Origin: Nitrospirota bacterium
Lineage (GTDB): Bacteria > Nitrospirota > Thermodesulfovibrionia > UBA6902
Reading direction: 5' to 3'
Assembly: GCA_016234115.1 (NCBI GenBank)
Contig: JACRHD010000019.1
Span: 62,001-126,000 of the forward strand
DNA: 64,000 nucleotides
Every line of letters begins with the position of its first letter. The stretch's first letter is position 1. Below are positions 51,779 to 61,884 of this stretch, in pieces. The position numbers and the translations under genes are program-made. The notes under the pieces are model-generated. The model did no database searches, was not told where the DNA came from, and saw only the letters and a list, made by a program, of their open reading frames with translations.

Positions 51779-51988
51779 TCAGTTTGCGTTGACGGCATTC
51801 GCCTGCATTCCTGCAGGGTTTTTCTTTTCCCCAGGCAAATTCCTTTTATATATGTCGCAGGACGTAAAATGATTACCGCAGTAATGGATGGCGGACTTGA
51901 CATATCTGCTGGTCAGATTAAAGCAGTAACAGTCCTCAAATGGGTCCTGCACATGCGGGCAAATCGGGTTTTTTATCAGAACATGCAT
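51779..51988 (-). CDS. Small Cys-rich protein
   Basis: 69 aa with CPHVQDPFEDCYCFN, YCGNHFTSCDIYK: six Cys in two clusters, suggesting metal or Fe-S binding. A GAGGAAGGTG site precedes the ATG. Not recognised; shares the C-P...YC...C pattern with the next small gene. Confidence 0.6.
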   Translation of the reverse strand: MHVLIKNPICPHVQDPFEDCYCFNLTSRYVKSAIHYCGNHFTSCDIYKRNLPGEKKNPAGMQANAVNAN

Positions 51989-52029
51989 ACTTATTCACCT
52001 TCCTCGCTTGTTTCTTAAGGAACAACTCC

Positions 52030-52263
52030 TTATCCGTGAATCGCCTCACAATTGTCGGCAACTCTGTTTAAATTTTTTACAGTTAAGGCACGATCAAATT
52101 TTATGCTGTGCGGGCATTTGTTATAAGCCTTGTTCTTGCAATATGATTTGAGCTCCGTCGTACTCGGGACATAGGGGCTGTCTCCCTTTTTACACATCAA
52201 TATCACCCAGTCCAGCCACTCAACGAGGTTGGGACACTTAACATCATTCATCGTACTATTCAT
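52030..52263 (-). CDS. Small Cys-rich protein
   Basis: 77 aa (MNSTMNDVKCPNLVEWLDWV...). Six Cys (CPNL, MCKK, SYCKNKAYNKCPHS, NCEA). AAAGGAG at optimal distance supports the start at 52263 over an internal ATG. It is the first gene of a five-gene minus-strand run ending in the sigma gene, with gaps of about 40 bases. Function unknown. Confidence 0.6.
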   Translation of the reverse strand: MNSTMNDVKCPNLVEWLDWVILMCKKGDSPYVPSTTELKSYCKNKAYNKCPHSIKFDRALTVKNLNRVADNCEAIHG

Positions 52264-52433
52264 CGAAGACTCCTTTCGTGATCTGTAACATCGCGTTCTT
52301 TAATAAAGGAAATATTTTGTAAGAGAACCTCTTAAGCGTGTCACTTAAAAGATTTGATGAGTGAGATATAACAAGAAGCTTGCCAGAGAATAATCATTCA
52401 TCCGAAGCGCGCGTCCGGATGCATTAGACAGAA

Positions 52434-52522
52434 GAGTAAAGAGTTATGAGTTACGAGTTAAGAGTTAAGAATTAACGACTTGCAACGCTCCACTGCCGAC
52501 TTCTGACTTGTGACTCCTGACC
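52434..52522. repeat. 7-bp-period inverted-arm repeat (GAGTTAA / TGACTTG words)
   Basis: The left arm is GAGTAAA-GAGTTAT-GAGTTAC-GAGTTAA-GAGTTAA-GAATTAA; the right arm has TTCTGACTTGTGACTCCTGA. The word is shared with the repeat at 39077-39178. Confidence 0.85.
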
Positions 52523-52565
52523 TGAGGTGAGTTGCCGGCGACTTTTGATTAAACGACGGAGGGTA

Positions 52566-52613
52566 TGACATGTCATGGTACCATGACAGACAGACTTCCA
52601 TGTCATGTCATGG
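52566..52613. promoter_or_regulatory. Cluster of TGTCATG palindromes
   Basis: Overlapping palindromes: TGACATGTCA (52566-52575), an 18-base perfect one TGTCATGGTACCATGACA (52571-52588), and CCATGTCATGTCATGG (52598-52613). On the plus strand it is followed by TTTTT. It could be an operator array or, in hairpin form, a terminator of the NtrC-type gene. Confidence 0.5.
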
Positions 52614-52616
52614 TTT

Positions 52617-54320
52617 TTAATCTTTTTCCGTGGCGATATTGAACTTCTCTATCTTCCTGTATATGGTCCTGACGGTCACGCCTAAAAGACGCGCTGCCTT
52701 CGACTTGTTCCCGCCCGCTTTCTCCAGCGCCTCGATGACGGCCTCAGGACCGACCCCGTCATGCTGCAGCGATGAAGGCATGGCTTTATCAAAGAATGCT
52801 TTCATGTTTTGCGGCAGATGGTCCACAGTGATCGTGTCCTGCCGGCAAACGATGAACGCATGCTCAAGCGTATTTTCCATTTCCCTGATATTGCCCGGCC
52901 AGGGGTAATCCATAAATATTCCCTGCACGTCCTCTGAGACGAATTCTATATGTTTCCTTAATTTTTTATTCAGTTTCCCTATGAAATGGTCTGTCAGTAA
53001 CGGTATATCGTCCCTGCGCTCCCTCAAAGGAGGAAGGGACAGCTCCATGACCTTCAACCGGTAATAGAGGTCTTCCCTGAACTGGCCGAGCCTGACCTTC
53101 CTCGGAAGGTCCTGGTTTGTGGCCGCAAGGACCCGGACGTCCACTTTTATCGGGGTCGAATCGCCCACGCGCTCCACCACCTTTTCCTGGAGCACCCTCA
53201 GAAGACGAAGCTGCATCCTTGAAGAAATGTCCCCGATCTCATCAAGGAAAATCGTGCCGCCGTCCGCCTTCTGAAAACGCCCGGTCTTGTCCCTGTCCGC
53301 GCCGGTAAACGCTCCCTTAACATAACCGAAGAGCTCACTCTCCAGCAGGGTCTCCGTCAACGCCGAGCAGTTGACTTTAATCAGCGGGCCGCCACTCCTC
53401 GAGCCCGCATAATGAATGGCGTCGGCGACAAGCTCTTTCCCGGTGCCGCTTTCGCCTGTTATCAGGACCGTTGTCTGAACGTCGGCGAGGTCCTCGATAA
53501 GGTCGTATATCTTCTGCATTTTTTCGTTCTTGCTGACAATGTTGTGAAACTGATGACGCTCACGGAGGTCGCGTTCGAGACTGTTTATGCGGGTTTCATC
53601 CCTGACAATCATCACCGCCCCTGAAAATTCGCCCAGGCTGTCAAGCAGCGGTGTAGTGGTTATCGTCACTACCTGCCCGGGCTGTTCGTTAAACCGGCAT
53701 TCCATGCGCCCCAGCTCCACGTCCTGTTTATCGGCGATGGTCTTTTTAAGGGCCTCCATGCATTTCCCCGAACAGCCGGCGGTTGAGGCGTTAAACGGTT
53801 TTCCTATATAAGCGCGGTCCACGCCGCAAATCTCTCCGGCCGCGTCATTTACCTCGACCACGTTCATATCTTTGTCCACGGTAATGACGGCGTCTTTTAT
53901 ACTCCTGAATATGGCTTCAAGGTTACGGCGGTATTTTTCATTCTCTTCCAGAAGCGTCTTGTGCTGCAGCGCCATCTTCGCCACATGCAGGAGCGCCGCC
54001 TGGCGCACAGGCTTGGGGATATAGTCAAAAGCGCCCAAGCGTATCGCCTCCGATGCCGTTTCCACATTGGGGTATCCGGTAATCATGATTACGGGACAGT
54101 TGTTTTTCCTCTTCCTGACTTCTCTCAGGATATCGACGCCTGTCCTGTTACCAAGGATAATGTCCGTAAAGACAACGTCGATGTCCGCCCCGGTCAGCCT
54201 GGCCAGGGCCTCTTCGAAGTCCCCGGCCGTTGTTACCTCGTAGCCCTCATCCGACAGGAAATTCTCAAACGTAAACCTTATGCTCTCTTCATCATCGATG
54301 ACAAGTATTTTCGCAGACAT
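52617..54320 (-). CDS. NtrC-family sigma-54-dependent response regulator with PAS domain
   Basis: Receiver (VIDDEESIRF; phospho-Asp in VVFTDIILGN), then PAS (about 130-240), AAA+ sigma-54 activation domain with Walker A GESGTGKELV near 290 and the intact sigma-54 loop GAFTGA near 338, and a Fis-type HTH at the C-terminus (NKSAARLLGVTVRTIYRKIE). 567 aa. The central PAS is an insertion relative to plain NtrC. It lies downstream of a PAS kinase, its likely partner, and next to chemotaxis genes. The upstream ATG at 54341 is an alternative start; neither has a good ribosome-binding site. Confidence 0.93.
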   Translation of the reverse strand: MSAKILVIDDEESIRFTFENFLSDEGYEVTTAGDFEEALARLTGADIDVVFTDIILGNRTGVDILREVRKRKNNCPVIMITGYPNVETASEAIRLGAFDYIPKPVRQAALLHVAKMALQHKTLLEENEKYRRNLEAIFRSIKDAVITVDKDMNVVEVNDAAGEICGVDRAYIGKPFNASTAGCSGKCMEALKKTIADKQDVELGRMECRFNEQPGQVVTITTTPLLDSLGEFSGAVMIVRDETRINSLERDLRERHQFHNIVSKNEKMQKIYDLIEDLADVQTTVLITGESGTGKELVADAIHYAGSRSGGPLIKVNCSALTETLLESELFGYVKGAFTGADRDKTGRFQKADGGTIFLDEIGDISSRMQLRLLRVLQEKVVERVGDSTPIKVDVRVLAATNQDLPRKVRLGQFREDLYYRLKVMELSLPPLRERRDDIPLLTDHFIGKLNKKLRKHIEFVSEDVQGIFMDYPWPGNIREMENTLEHAFIVCRQDTITVDHLPQNMKAFFDKAMPSSLQHDGVGPEAVIEALEKAGGNKSKAARLLGVTVRTIYRKIEKFNIATEKD

Positions 54321-54340
54321 ATTGGTTGTTTTGCTTGTCA

Positions 54341-54420
54341 TGCCCGCAGGTAGTCAGCGGGCATCCAGTGCCTGTATGGATTCCCGCTCAATCCCGATTG
54401 ATCGGGACGGGAATGACGCT
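54341..54420. repeat. REP-like palindromes
   Basis: GCCCGCAGG...AGCGGGC and GGATTCCCGC...CGGGAATGAC with ATCCCGATTGATCGGGA, between kinase and regulator. Confidence 0.7.
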
Positions 54421-54447
54421 ACGGTATTCTTACACATGAATACATCG

Positions 54448-56307
54448 TTAATTCTTTATACTTTTCTGACTGACCGGCAGGTCGATTATCACTCTGGTAT
54501 ACTCTCCGGCGACACTTTCAATCTGTATCTTACCACCATGATTATTGATAATGCCATAACTGATGCTCAGGCCCAATCCGGTGCCTGTATTGACCGGCTT
54601 GGTGGTAAAGAAAGGATTCATGACCTTATTAAGTATTGTTACGGGGATTCCTGTGCCTGAATCATTAAAGGCAATCCGTACATGCTGAGAGCCCTCTACA
54701 TCTATGCTCTCGGCAGCCACGTCGATTACCTTGTTCTTATGGGCGCCGGCGAATTTTTCATTAAGCGCATATTTCGCATTGCTGATAACATTCAGAAACA
54801 CCTGTTCGATCTGCTGGGGCTGCACGGTGACCATCGGTAAATGCTCCGGGACGTTTGCCGTGAACCGGATGCCGTCCTTCTTCAGATGCGCTTCAGTGAG
54901 CGCAAGGGTATCGGTAATGATGTCCCGGACATGGACGGGGTACTTGTCTTCCCTCCTGTCGCGCGCAAAAAACAGGAGCGCCCTGACAATACCGGCGATC
55001 CGGTCCCCTTCTTTAATGATCCGGGAGGCGATATCATGTTCGCCGCTGCCCGGCTCGTTCCTGTTTGCCAGCATCTGGGAATAGTTGATGATTCCATTGA
55101 CGGGGTTGTTGATCTCGTGGGCGACTCCGGCCGCCAATTCTCCCAGGGCCGCAAGATGGCTTGCGCGCACGGCCTCGGCCTCGGCACGCCTGCGGTCGGT
55201 GATGTCTTCAATCATATTCAGAAACCGCACGATATTGCCGCTCTCGTCCGCTTCCGGGATCGTGGTCACCGACACGATCCTGTCGGCAAGGGGCCGCTCC
55301 ACCGAAATGGGTCTTTTGCTATGCAGGCATGATTCTATTTTGCAATAAGAACAGATTTTCTCCTGGCCGGTTTTCGCAGGGTCCCGGGCAAATTCACCTA
55401 CCGTTTCATAACAGGTTTTCCCGATTATATCTTCTTCCACTTTTCTGATGAGAGAAGTGAAGAACCTGTTGGTGCTGATTACAGTATAATCGTGATCGAG
55501 ATAGACGATGCCGACCGGAAGGTTTTCAAATATGGTCTTCAGCTCCATGAGCAGGGCCGATTCCCTTGCCTTCGCCTCCCTGTGGCCGTCGATCTCATTC
55601 AGGAGAATATCGTTTACCTTCTGGAGCTCGATTGTCCGCTCTTCGACCAGCTCCATAAGCTGGTCCCGGTGTCTTGTCAGCTCTTCCTGGCTCTCGGTCA
55701 GGGATGTCTGAAGCTCTTTTTTATAGGTAATGTCCCTGACGATGTGTATAACCCCCATCACCTTTCGGCCTTCATCGAACCGGGGCATGGTCCTGATTTC
55801 GAAGTGTTTATTCAGGAACGGCTCATAGCGCTGAAAAACCGAAGGACGCCCCGTTCTCAGGGTCTCACAGGAAGGGCACTCTTCAGGCGGCGAGTCTTTC
55901 CCGTGATAACACTTATGGCATTTTAGACCGCCGTCGTTTTCAAGAGAAATCCCTAACAGGGTTTCGGCCGCCCTGTTGGCCCATATGATATTAAATTCAC
56001 TGTCGTGGATGGTAATACTGTCGGTGATGCTGTTGAACGTCTCCTCCAGCTCGTATTTCGCCCGGACGAGACGCCCCTCAAGTTTTTTCTGTTCAGAGAC
56101 CTTTTTTGAGATCAGGAGGCCGAAAAAAATAAAGACTATTACGATGAATGAGTGGCGATAAGAGGAAGGTCCGTATATGTTGCTTTCAAGAGAGGTCATA
56201 AACGGACTCGCCGGCGCATAGATGATTGAATCCACAATCAGATCGGTCAGCCAGAGAATAACGCCTGCGGCAGAAGAAAGCAGGATTATCTTATATTCGG
56301 TTTTCAT
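54448..56307 (-). CDS. PAS-domain sensor histidine kinase, NtrB-like core
   Basis: A short membrane region (IILLSSAAGVILWLTDLIV; IVIVFIFFGLLIS), then a PAS domain with a Cys cluster (CHKCYHGKDSPPEECPSC), a coiled coil, a second PAS with CSYCKIESCLHS, and a HisKA domain (His near 396, AAGVAHEINNPVNGIINYSQ) with HATPase (DSGTGIPVTI; GTGLGLSISYG). 619 aa. The ATG at 56307 is chosen because upstream sequence contains REP-like GC palindromes and gives an unlikely Cys/Pro-rich extension. The Cys-rich PAS domains recur in this window and could be redox- or metal-responsive. Confidence 0.88.
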   Translation of the reverse strand: MKTEYKIILLSSAAGVILWLTDLIVDSIIYAPASPFMTSLESNIYGPSSYRHSFIVIVFIFFGLLISKKVSEQKKLEGRLVRAKYELEETFNSITDSITIHDSEFNIIWANRAAETLLGISLENDGGLKCHKCYHGKDSPPEECPSCETLRTGRPSVFQRYEPFLNKHFEIRTMPRFDEGRKVMGVIHIVRDITYKKELQTSLTESQEELTRHRDQLMELVEERTIELQKVNDILLNEIDGHREAKARESALLMELKTIFENLPVGIVYLDHDYTVISTNRFFTSLIRKVEEDIIGKTCYETVGEFARDPAKTGQEKICSYCKIESCLHSKRPISVERPLADRIVSVTTIPEADESGNIVRFLNMIEDITDRRRAEAEAVRASHLAALGELAAGVAHEINNPVNGIINYSQMLANRNEPGSGEHDIASRIIKEGDRIAGIVRALLFFARDRREDKYPVHVRDIITDTLALTEAHLKKDGIRFTANVPEHLPMVTVQPQQIEQVFLNVISNAKYALNEKFAGAHKNKVIDVAAESIDVEGSQHVRIAFNDSGTGIPVTILNKVMNPFFTTKPVNTGTGLGLSISYGIINNHGGKIQIESVAGEYTRVIIDLPVSQKSIKN

Positions 56308-56519
56308 TGTGGGAAGATTTGCCCCTTCAGAAAGCCCGGCCTCTCTAACAGCGATTACTGCCTCGCAGTTTTCTGCCGCCATCTTACCACAGTGTCCCGG
56401 GACAATTCCATGATTTTTTTGTCCGGTGGGGATGAACGTGCTGAGAAGACACAGGTCTGCTTTAAAAAAAGTGTACCACATTAAAAAAAAGATGCAAGGG
56501 TGTGTATAACACTGATCGC

Positions 56520-57757
<1,238 letters not shown>

Positions 57758-57766
57758 TCGGGCTGT

Positions 57767-58645
57767 TCATACCTGTTTTCTGTATACCATTTGTCCGGCT
57801 GTCTGCAGCGGAATGTTCATGCCGCTTAATGTTTCAGAATGTCCCATGAAGAGATATCCCCCAGGCACAAGGTGATGACAAAATCTGTTCAGCAGCCTCT
57901 CCTGCGTCGGCCTGTCAAAGTAGATAATGACGTTCCTGCAGAATATTATGTCAACCGGCTCTTTCATCCCGAAATCGCTGCCCATGAAGTTCAGCCTCCT
58001 GAACTTTATCAACGACCTCAGCTCATGGACGATCCGCACAAGATTTTTATTTCTGTCCCGGCTCCTGAGAAGATATTTCATTCTCAATGCCGCCGGCACA
58101 GGCGCCACGCTATCTTCTTTATAAATTCCGAGTCCGGCATTCTGAAGCACTCGTGTTGAAATGTCCGTTGCAAGGATTGAAAAATAAAACCCGTGCTGTT
58201 TTTCAGCGAACTCGCTCAGCACCATCGCAAGGGTATACGGTTCCTCGCCTGTGGAGCAGCCGGCGCTCCAGACAATGTACTTTCTCCTTATGGTCGCTCC
58301 ATAGCGGCTGATCAATTCCGGAAGGGCCGTCCGGACCAGATAATCAAAATGCCTTGGCTCACGAAAAAAATCGGTCTTGTTTGTTGTGACGACATCGATC
58401 ATGTGGACAAGTTCACTGTTTGTTCCTTCGGGACTGAACAGGTAGTCACAATATTCGGAATATGAACGCATTCCCAAAACACGGAGTCTCTTCCTGAGCC
58501 TTGACTCAAGAAGGACCTTTTTTGCTTCCGGCATTTTGATGCCGCACTCATTATGAATGAACCCGCTTAAACGGCGGAAATCTTTTTCAGAAAGGACCGC
58601 CCTGTACGCATCTGCCTGAGTATTGTCATGCATGACGGTTGTCAT
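57767..58645 (-). CDS. cheR: Chemotaxis protein methyltransferase
   Basis: 292 aa SAM-dependent methyltransferase that methylates MCP glutamates. The all-alpha N-terminal domain (FIHNECGIKMPEAKKVLLESRL) is followed by the SAM domain with WSAGCSTGEEPYTLAM, and DIIFCRNVIIYFD then GGYLFMGHSE. The ATG at 58645 is used; 58633 is possible. Confidence 0.95.
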   Translation of the reverse strand: MTTVMHDNTQADAYRAVLSEKDFRRLSGFIHNECGIKMPEAKKVLLESRLRKRLRVLGMRSYSEYCDYLFSPEGTNSELVHMIDVVTTNKTDFFREPRHFDYLVRTALPELISRYGATIRRKYIVWSAGCSTGEEPYTLAMVLSEFAEKQHGFYFSILATDISTRVLQNAGLGIYKEDSVAPVPAALRMKYLLRSRDRNKNLVRIVHELRSLIKFRRLNFMGSDFGMKEPVDIIFCRNVIIYFDRPTQERLLNRFCHHLVPGGYLFMGHSETLSGMNIPLQTAGQMVYRKQV

Positions 58646-58697
58646 ATTTCATTCTCGGGTCCCCCCATTTGATTTTGCAGCTATTCCCTGCAGTTGC

Positions 58698-58741
58698 CAT
58701 GCATACAGGAGCAGGCTCAAAGGCCTGCCCCTGTATGCATG
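58698..58741. terminator. 19-bp near-perfect stem-loop between MCP and cheR
   Basis: CATGCATACAGG-AGCAGGC, loop TCAAAG, GCCTGCC-CCTGTATGCATG, with one mismatch. It could terminate the MCP transcript or stabilise processed ends. Confidence 0.6.
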
Positions 58742-58760
58742 ATAAATTAACTTACTGATT

Positions 58761-60455
58761 TTACTTTTCTTTATAAGCGCCCGCATCGCGCACCAGCGCG
58801 TTGCAAAGTCCTTCCCCGGTAACTGCATCATTTGCGTTTACTGTCATCAGCTTTGACCTGCTTCCATCATCTCCTGTCTTAAAGAAGGAGATAGTCCCCT
58901 GAAGCTGCTCCGCCTGCGAGGCCAGCTCCTGTGCGGTTGACGCCATTTCCTCGGACAGTCCCGCATTCTGCTGTATGACCAGTTCAAGCTGCTGTATTGC
59001 CTTATTTATCTGATCGACCCCGGTATTCTGTTCATGGGTGGCAGCGCTTATTTCATGGACCAGCTCAGCCGTCTTTCGGATATCAGGTACAATAGTTGAA
59101 AGCATCACTCCGGCCTTCTCAGCCACCACCATGCTTGATGCTGAAATTGTACTGATCTCTCCCGCTGCCGCCTGGCTCCTCTCAGCCAGTTTCCTCACCT
59201 CTGCCGCAACTACCGCAAAGCCCTTGCCGTGTTCTCCCGCGCGCGCAGCCTCGATAGCGGCATTAAGCGCCAGCAGGTTTGTCTGTCTCGCTATCTCTTC
59301 TATTATCGATATCTTGCCCGCTATGTCTTTCATGGCCGCGACCGCCTCCGCAACCGCCTCCCCGCCTTCCTGCGCATCCTGCGCCGCCTTCTCCGATATC
59401 TTTGCAGTCTGCTGCGCGTTGTCCGCGCTCTGCCTTATATTGGCCGCCATCTGCTCCATTGACGAGGACGCCTCCTCCGCGGCCGATGCCTGTTCGGTTG
59501 CGCCCCGGGACATTTCCTCTGAGTTCGAGCTCAACTCCTGGCTTCCCGAAGCCACTTGTTCAGAGGCGCTCTTAACGTCACCCACAATATCGCGGAGCCT
59601 TTCAACCATGTTCTTCATTGCCGAAAATATGCCGGTTTCATGTCTTCTGCCCGACTCCAGTTTTACTGAGAGGTTGCCGTTGGCAAGGTCCCTGGCGATA
59701 GCTTCAATCGCATCAGGTTCACCACCTATCTGTCTGAGGACGCCGCGGGCTGTATTACCCAGAACCAGCATCATTAGAATAAAACCTGCGCAAAGGGTCA
59801 CGCCAACGGACAATGTCATCTTTTTGAGAAATTCCCGCCCCCGGGCCGCCGAATCTTTCCTTGTGGCATCCAATCGCCCGGATACCTTCATTTTCATATC
59901 GGATACATATGATCCGGCGCCTTTGCCGTCCGTCAGAATCTGGCCGGCAATGCCTGTAAGTCCGTCCGGGATGTTTATTACAAAGACAAGGAAGCCCTTT
60001 GGCGTCTCCACGTCGATGATGGGAGAAAACCCTATCATCTTGTTGTCGAGGAAAACGGTCTGTGCGACACCTTTGGCCTGCGGCGCCTTACTTAATGCGA
60101 CAGACAGACCTGAAGGCAGGGCGACTTCCTTGGGAAAGACAGGCCGCCCGTTCAGGTCCGTAATATAACTCGCATCAAGCCCCATAGGCTCTATCTGGCT
60201 GAATATGTCTATTGCCAACACATCGTCGCCGGCCTCAATGCCCAGAAAGGCGTCCGCTGAAAGCTGTTGGGACGCAACAAGCAACAGGGCAGTGCTTAAA
60301 TTATTCTTTTCGCTCAGAATAAGTTTGGTCAGCTCGTTTGTCTGGTCTGTGCGTGAGTTGCGAGTTATAAGCCCCGTGAATACTATGCCCATAATAATAA
60401 AGATGGTTATAAGTATTCCTGCAGGCAGCCACAATATCTTTGTAGATAGTTTCAT
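58761..60455 (-). CDS. Methyl-accepting chemotaxis protein (single-Cache type)
   Basis: 564 aa. N-terminal membrane helix (residues 7-29), periplasmic sCache-like domain (about 30-190, [13 protein letters not shown]), second helix near 205-225, HAMP and a long coiled signalling domain with the hairpin tip [20 protein letters not shown]. It transmits ligand signals to CheA-CheW. An AAGGAGAG site precedes the ATG. Its signalling half is nearly the same as that of the MCP at 61885. Confidence 0.93.
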   Translation of the reverse strand: MKLSTKILWLPAGILITIFIIMGIVFTGLITRNSRTDQTNELTKLILSEKNNLSTALLLVASQQLSADAFLGIEAGDDVLAIDIFSQIEPMGLDASYITDLNGRPVFPKEVALPSGLSVALSKAPQAKGVAQTVFLDNKMIGFSPIIDVETPKGFLVFVINIPDGLTGIAGQILTDGKGAGSYVSDMKMKVSGRLDATRKDSAARGREFLKKMTLSVGVTLCAGFILMMLVLGNTARGVLRQIGGEPDAIEAIARDLANGNLSVKLESGRRHETGIFSAMKNMVERLRDIVGDVKSASEQVASGSQELSSNSEEMSRGATEQASAAEEASSSMEQMAANIRQSADNAQQTAKISEKAAQDAQEGGEAVAEAVAAMKDIAGKISIIEEIARQTNLLALNAAIEAARAGEHGKGFAVVAAEVRKLAERSQAAAGEISTISASSMVVAEKAGVMLSTIVPDIRKTAELVHEISAATHEQNTGVDQINKAIQQLELVIQQNAGLSEEMASTAQELASQAEQLQGTISFFKTGDDGSRSKLMTVNANDAVTGEGLCNALVRDAGAYKEK

Positions 60456-60492
60456 ACACTCTCCTTGCTTTCAAAACATCGCTCTGTTCTGA

Positions 60493-61251
60493 CTAATTAA
60501 AGTATTTCCTGGCCCCAGGCGTCATCAGATAGTCGATAATCGCCTGCACATCGGAGTCGGGCTTTCCCTTTGTTATAAAGCTGAGAGGTCTGGATATCGC
60601 ATCCGTCTTTATGACCTTCACCTTTCCGGGGTTCAAATCCACAAAGCCCTTGGAGACCGCACCCACGCCGCCCTTGAACTTCGCCACGAGGTTTACCTCC
60701 TCCCTCGTCGACTGTACCGTACGCGCTTCCTTGATGTAGCCGGCCTTCTTCATGACCTCTTCCTGAAAGACGTCCCTTGTCGCCGAGCCCTCGTGCGAGG
60801 TGACCACTATGATCTTCATGTCCGGGCCGCCCACTTCTTTCCAGTTGGTTATCTTTCCGATGTTGATGTCCGAAAGCTGCTGCCATGTCAGCGCAGATAC
60901 CTGATTTGAGGGGTGCACAATCGGGACTATGACGTCCTCTATTATCGTATGCTGCACGTATGTGCCGTCATCCGGAAGGTTGTTCTTCTTCAAGAGTATG
61001 CTCAAGGGGTTTGAGGCAAGGGACGCCTTCACCTTCCCCTCCATGAGCTGTTTGAAGCCCCCGCCGGAGCCTATTCCCAGCACATTGATCCTGATCCCGG
61101 TTGCCTTCTCAATGGCGTCAGCAGATGGCTCAAGGACCCTCTTCTGTATAGTCGTCGAGCCCGGCAGAACCAGTTCTGCCGCGAATACCTGAGACGCCGC
61201 AAATGCCATGGCTATCATTACTGCCAGTAAAAGAGAAAACCTTTTTTTCAT
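60493..61251 (-). CDS. PstS-like periplasmic substrate-binding protein
   Basis: 252 aa with a Sec signal peptide (MKKRFSLLLAVMIAMAFAAS...FAAE). The GSTTIQ and SHEGSATRDVFQEEVMKKAGY segments resemble phosphate-binding PBP-like proteins. No ABC permease or ATPase is nearby; it lies between CheW and an MCP gene, so it may deliver a ligand signal to that receptor rather than feed a transporter. AAGGAGG before the ATG. Confidence 0.83.
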   Translation of the reverse strand: MKKRFSLLLAVMIAMAFAASQVFAAELVLPGSTTIQKRVLEPSADAIEKATGIRINVLGIGSGGGFKQLMEGKVKASLASNPLSILLKKNNLPDDGTYVQHTIIEDVIVPIVHPSNQVSALTWQQLSDINIGKITNWKEVGGPDMKIIVVTSHEGSATRDVFQEEVMKKAGYIKEARTVQSTREEVNLVAKFKGGVGAVSKGFVDLNPGKVKVIKTDAISRPLSFITKGKPDSDVQAIIDYLMTPGARKYFN

Positions 61252-61313
61252 TTCATTCCTCCTTATTGTCTTTTTAAATTGCTTATTGCATTTTCCGGGT
61301 ACACATGTCTTGT

Positions 61314-61811
61314 CTAAATAAGGGCAGATGCCCCCGTATCCTGAACCATTGCCATTTCGTCCGCGGAAAACACCTTGTCGATATCCAGTATCATGATGAA
61401 CTTATTGTCGTGTTTACCCATGCCTTTGATGAAATCCGTCCTTAGCCTTGTGCCTATCTTCGGCGCGGGCTCGATCCGGTCGGGTTCAAGGTCCATCACT
61501 TCCTGCACGGAATCGGCAAGGGCGCCAAGGACAGTTGTCTCTCCGTCCAGATTGACCTCGACAATTATGATGCAGGTGTTTACCGTCTTCTCCGCGTCCG
61601 GCATCCCGAACTTAAGACGCATGTTGACTACCGGCACTACTCCGCCCCTGAGGTTTATCACCCCGCACATGAAATCAGGCGTCCTCGGCACCTTTGTAAC
61701 GGTCGTGTACTCAAGCACTTCACGCACCTTTGCTATATCAAGCGCGAACACCTCGTCCTCCAGCTTGAAGGTCAGGTACTGCGTTGTCTCCAGTATCTCA
61801 GCTACACTCAT
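61314..61811 (-). CDS. cheW: Chemotaxis coupling protein
   Basis: 165 aa CheW with YLTFKLEDEVFALDIAKVREVL, VPRTPDFMCGVINLRGGVVP and LRTDFIKGMG. It couples MCPs to CheA. AAGGAGA precedes the ATG. Confidence 0.94.
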   Translation of the reverse strand: MSVAEILETTQYLTFKLEDEVFALDIAKVREVLEYTTVTKVPRTPDFMCGVINLRGGVVPVVNMRLKFGMPDAEKTVNTCIIIVEVNLDGETTVLGALADSVQEVMDLEPDRIEPAPKIGTRLRTDFIKGMGKHDNKFIMILDIDKVFSADEMAMVQDTGASALI

Positions 61812-61821
61812 TGTTGTCTCC

Positions 61822-61884
61822 TTATTTCGTTGTCCGTGTCCGTTTATAATTCACGGTCACGTTAACCGGACACGAATCACGTTA
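61822..61884. repeat. Short inverted repeat of the 7-mer-arm type (GTCCGTG / CGGACAC)
   Basis: TTGTCCGTGTCCGTTTATAA faces ACCGGACACGAATCACG, between an MCP gene and cheW. Shorter than the others. Confidence 0.5.

Larger units (their letters stand above)
52264..52616. other. 353-base spacer: 7-mer repeat and TGTCATG palindromes
   Basis: Besides the leader of the small-protein operon, it holds a GAGTTAA-type 7-mer hairpin (52434-52522) and a palindrome cluster (52566-52613). No gene was seen. Confidence 0.7.

Noticed and set aside
33-52522. CRISPR array
   Set aside because: Repeats have a 7-base period without constant 25-40 base repeats or unique spacers, and no cas genes are present.
58649-58831. 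60-aa frame between MCP and cheR
   Set aside because: It runs through a long hairpin and overlaps the MCP 3' end; no homology seen.
59038-60168. 376-aa Ala/Ser-rich frame on the plus strand
   Set aside because: Antisense to an MCP; low-complexity composition mirrors the MCP coiled coil.
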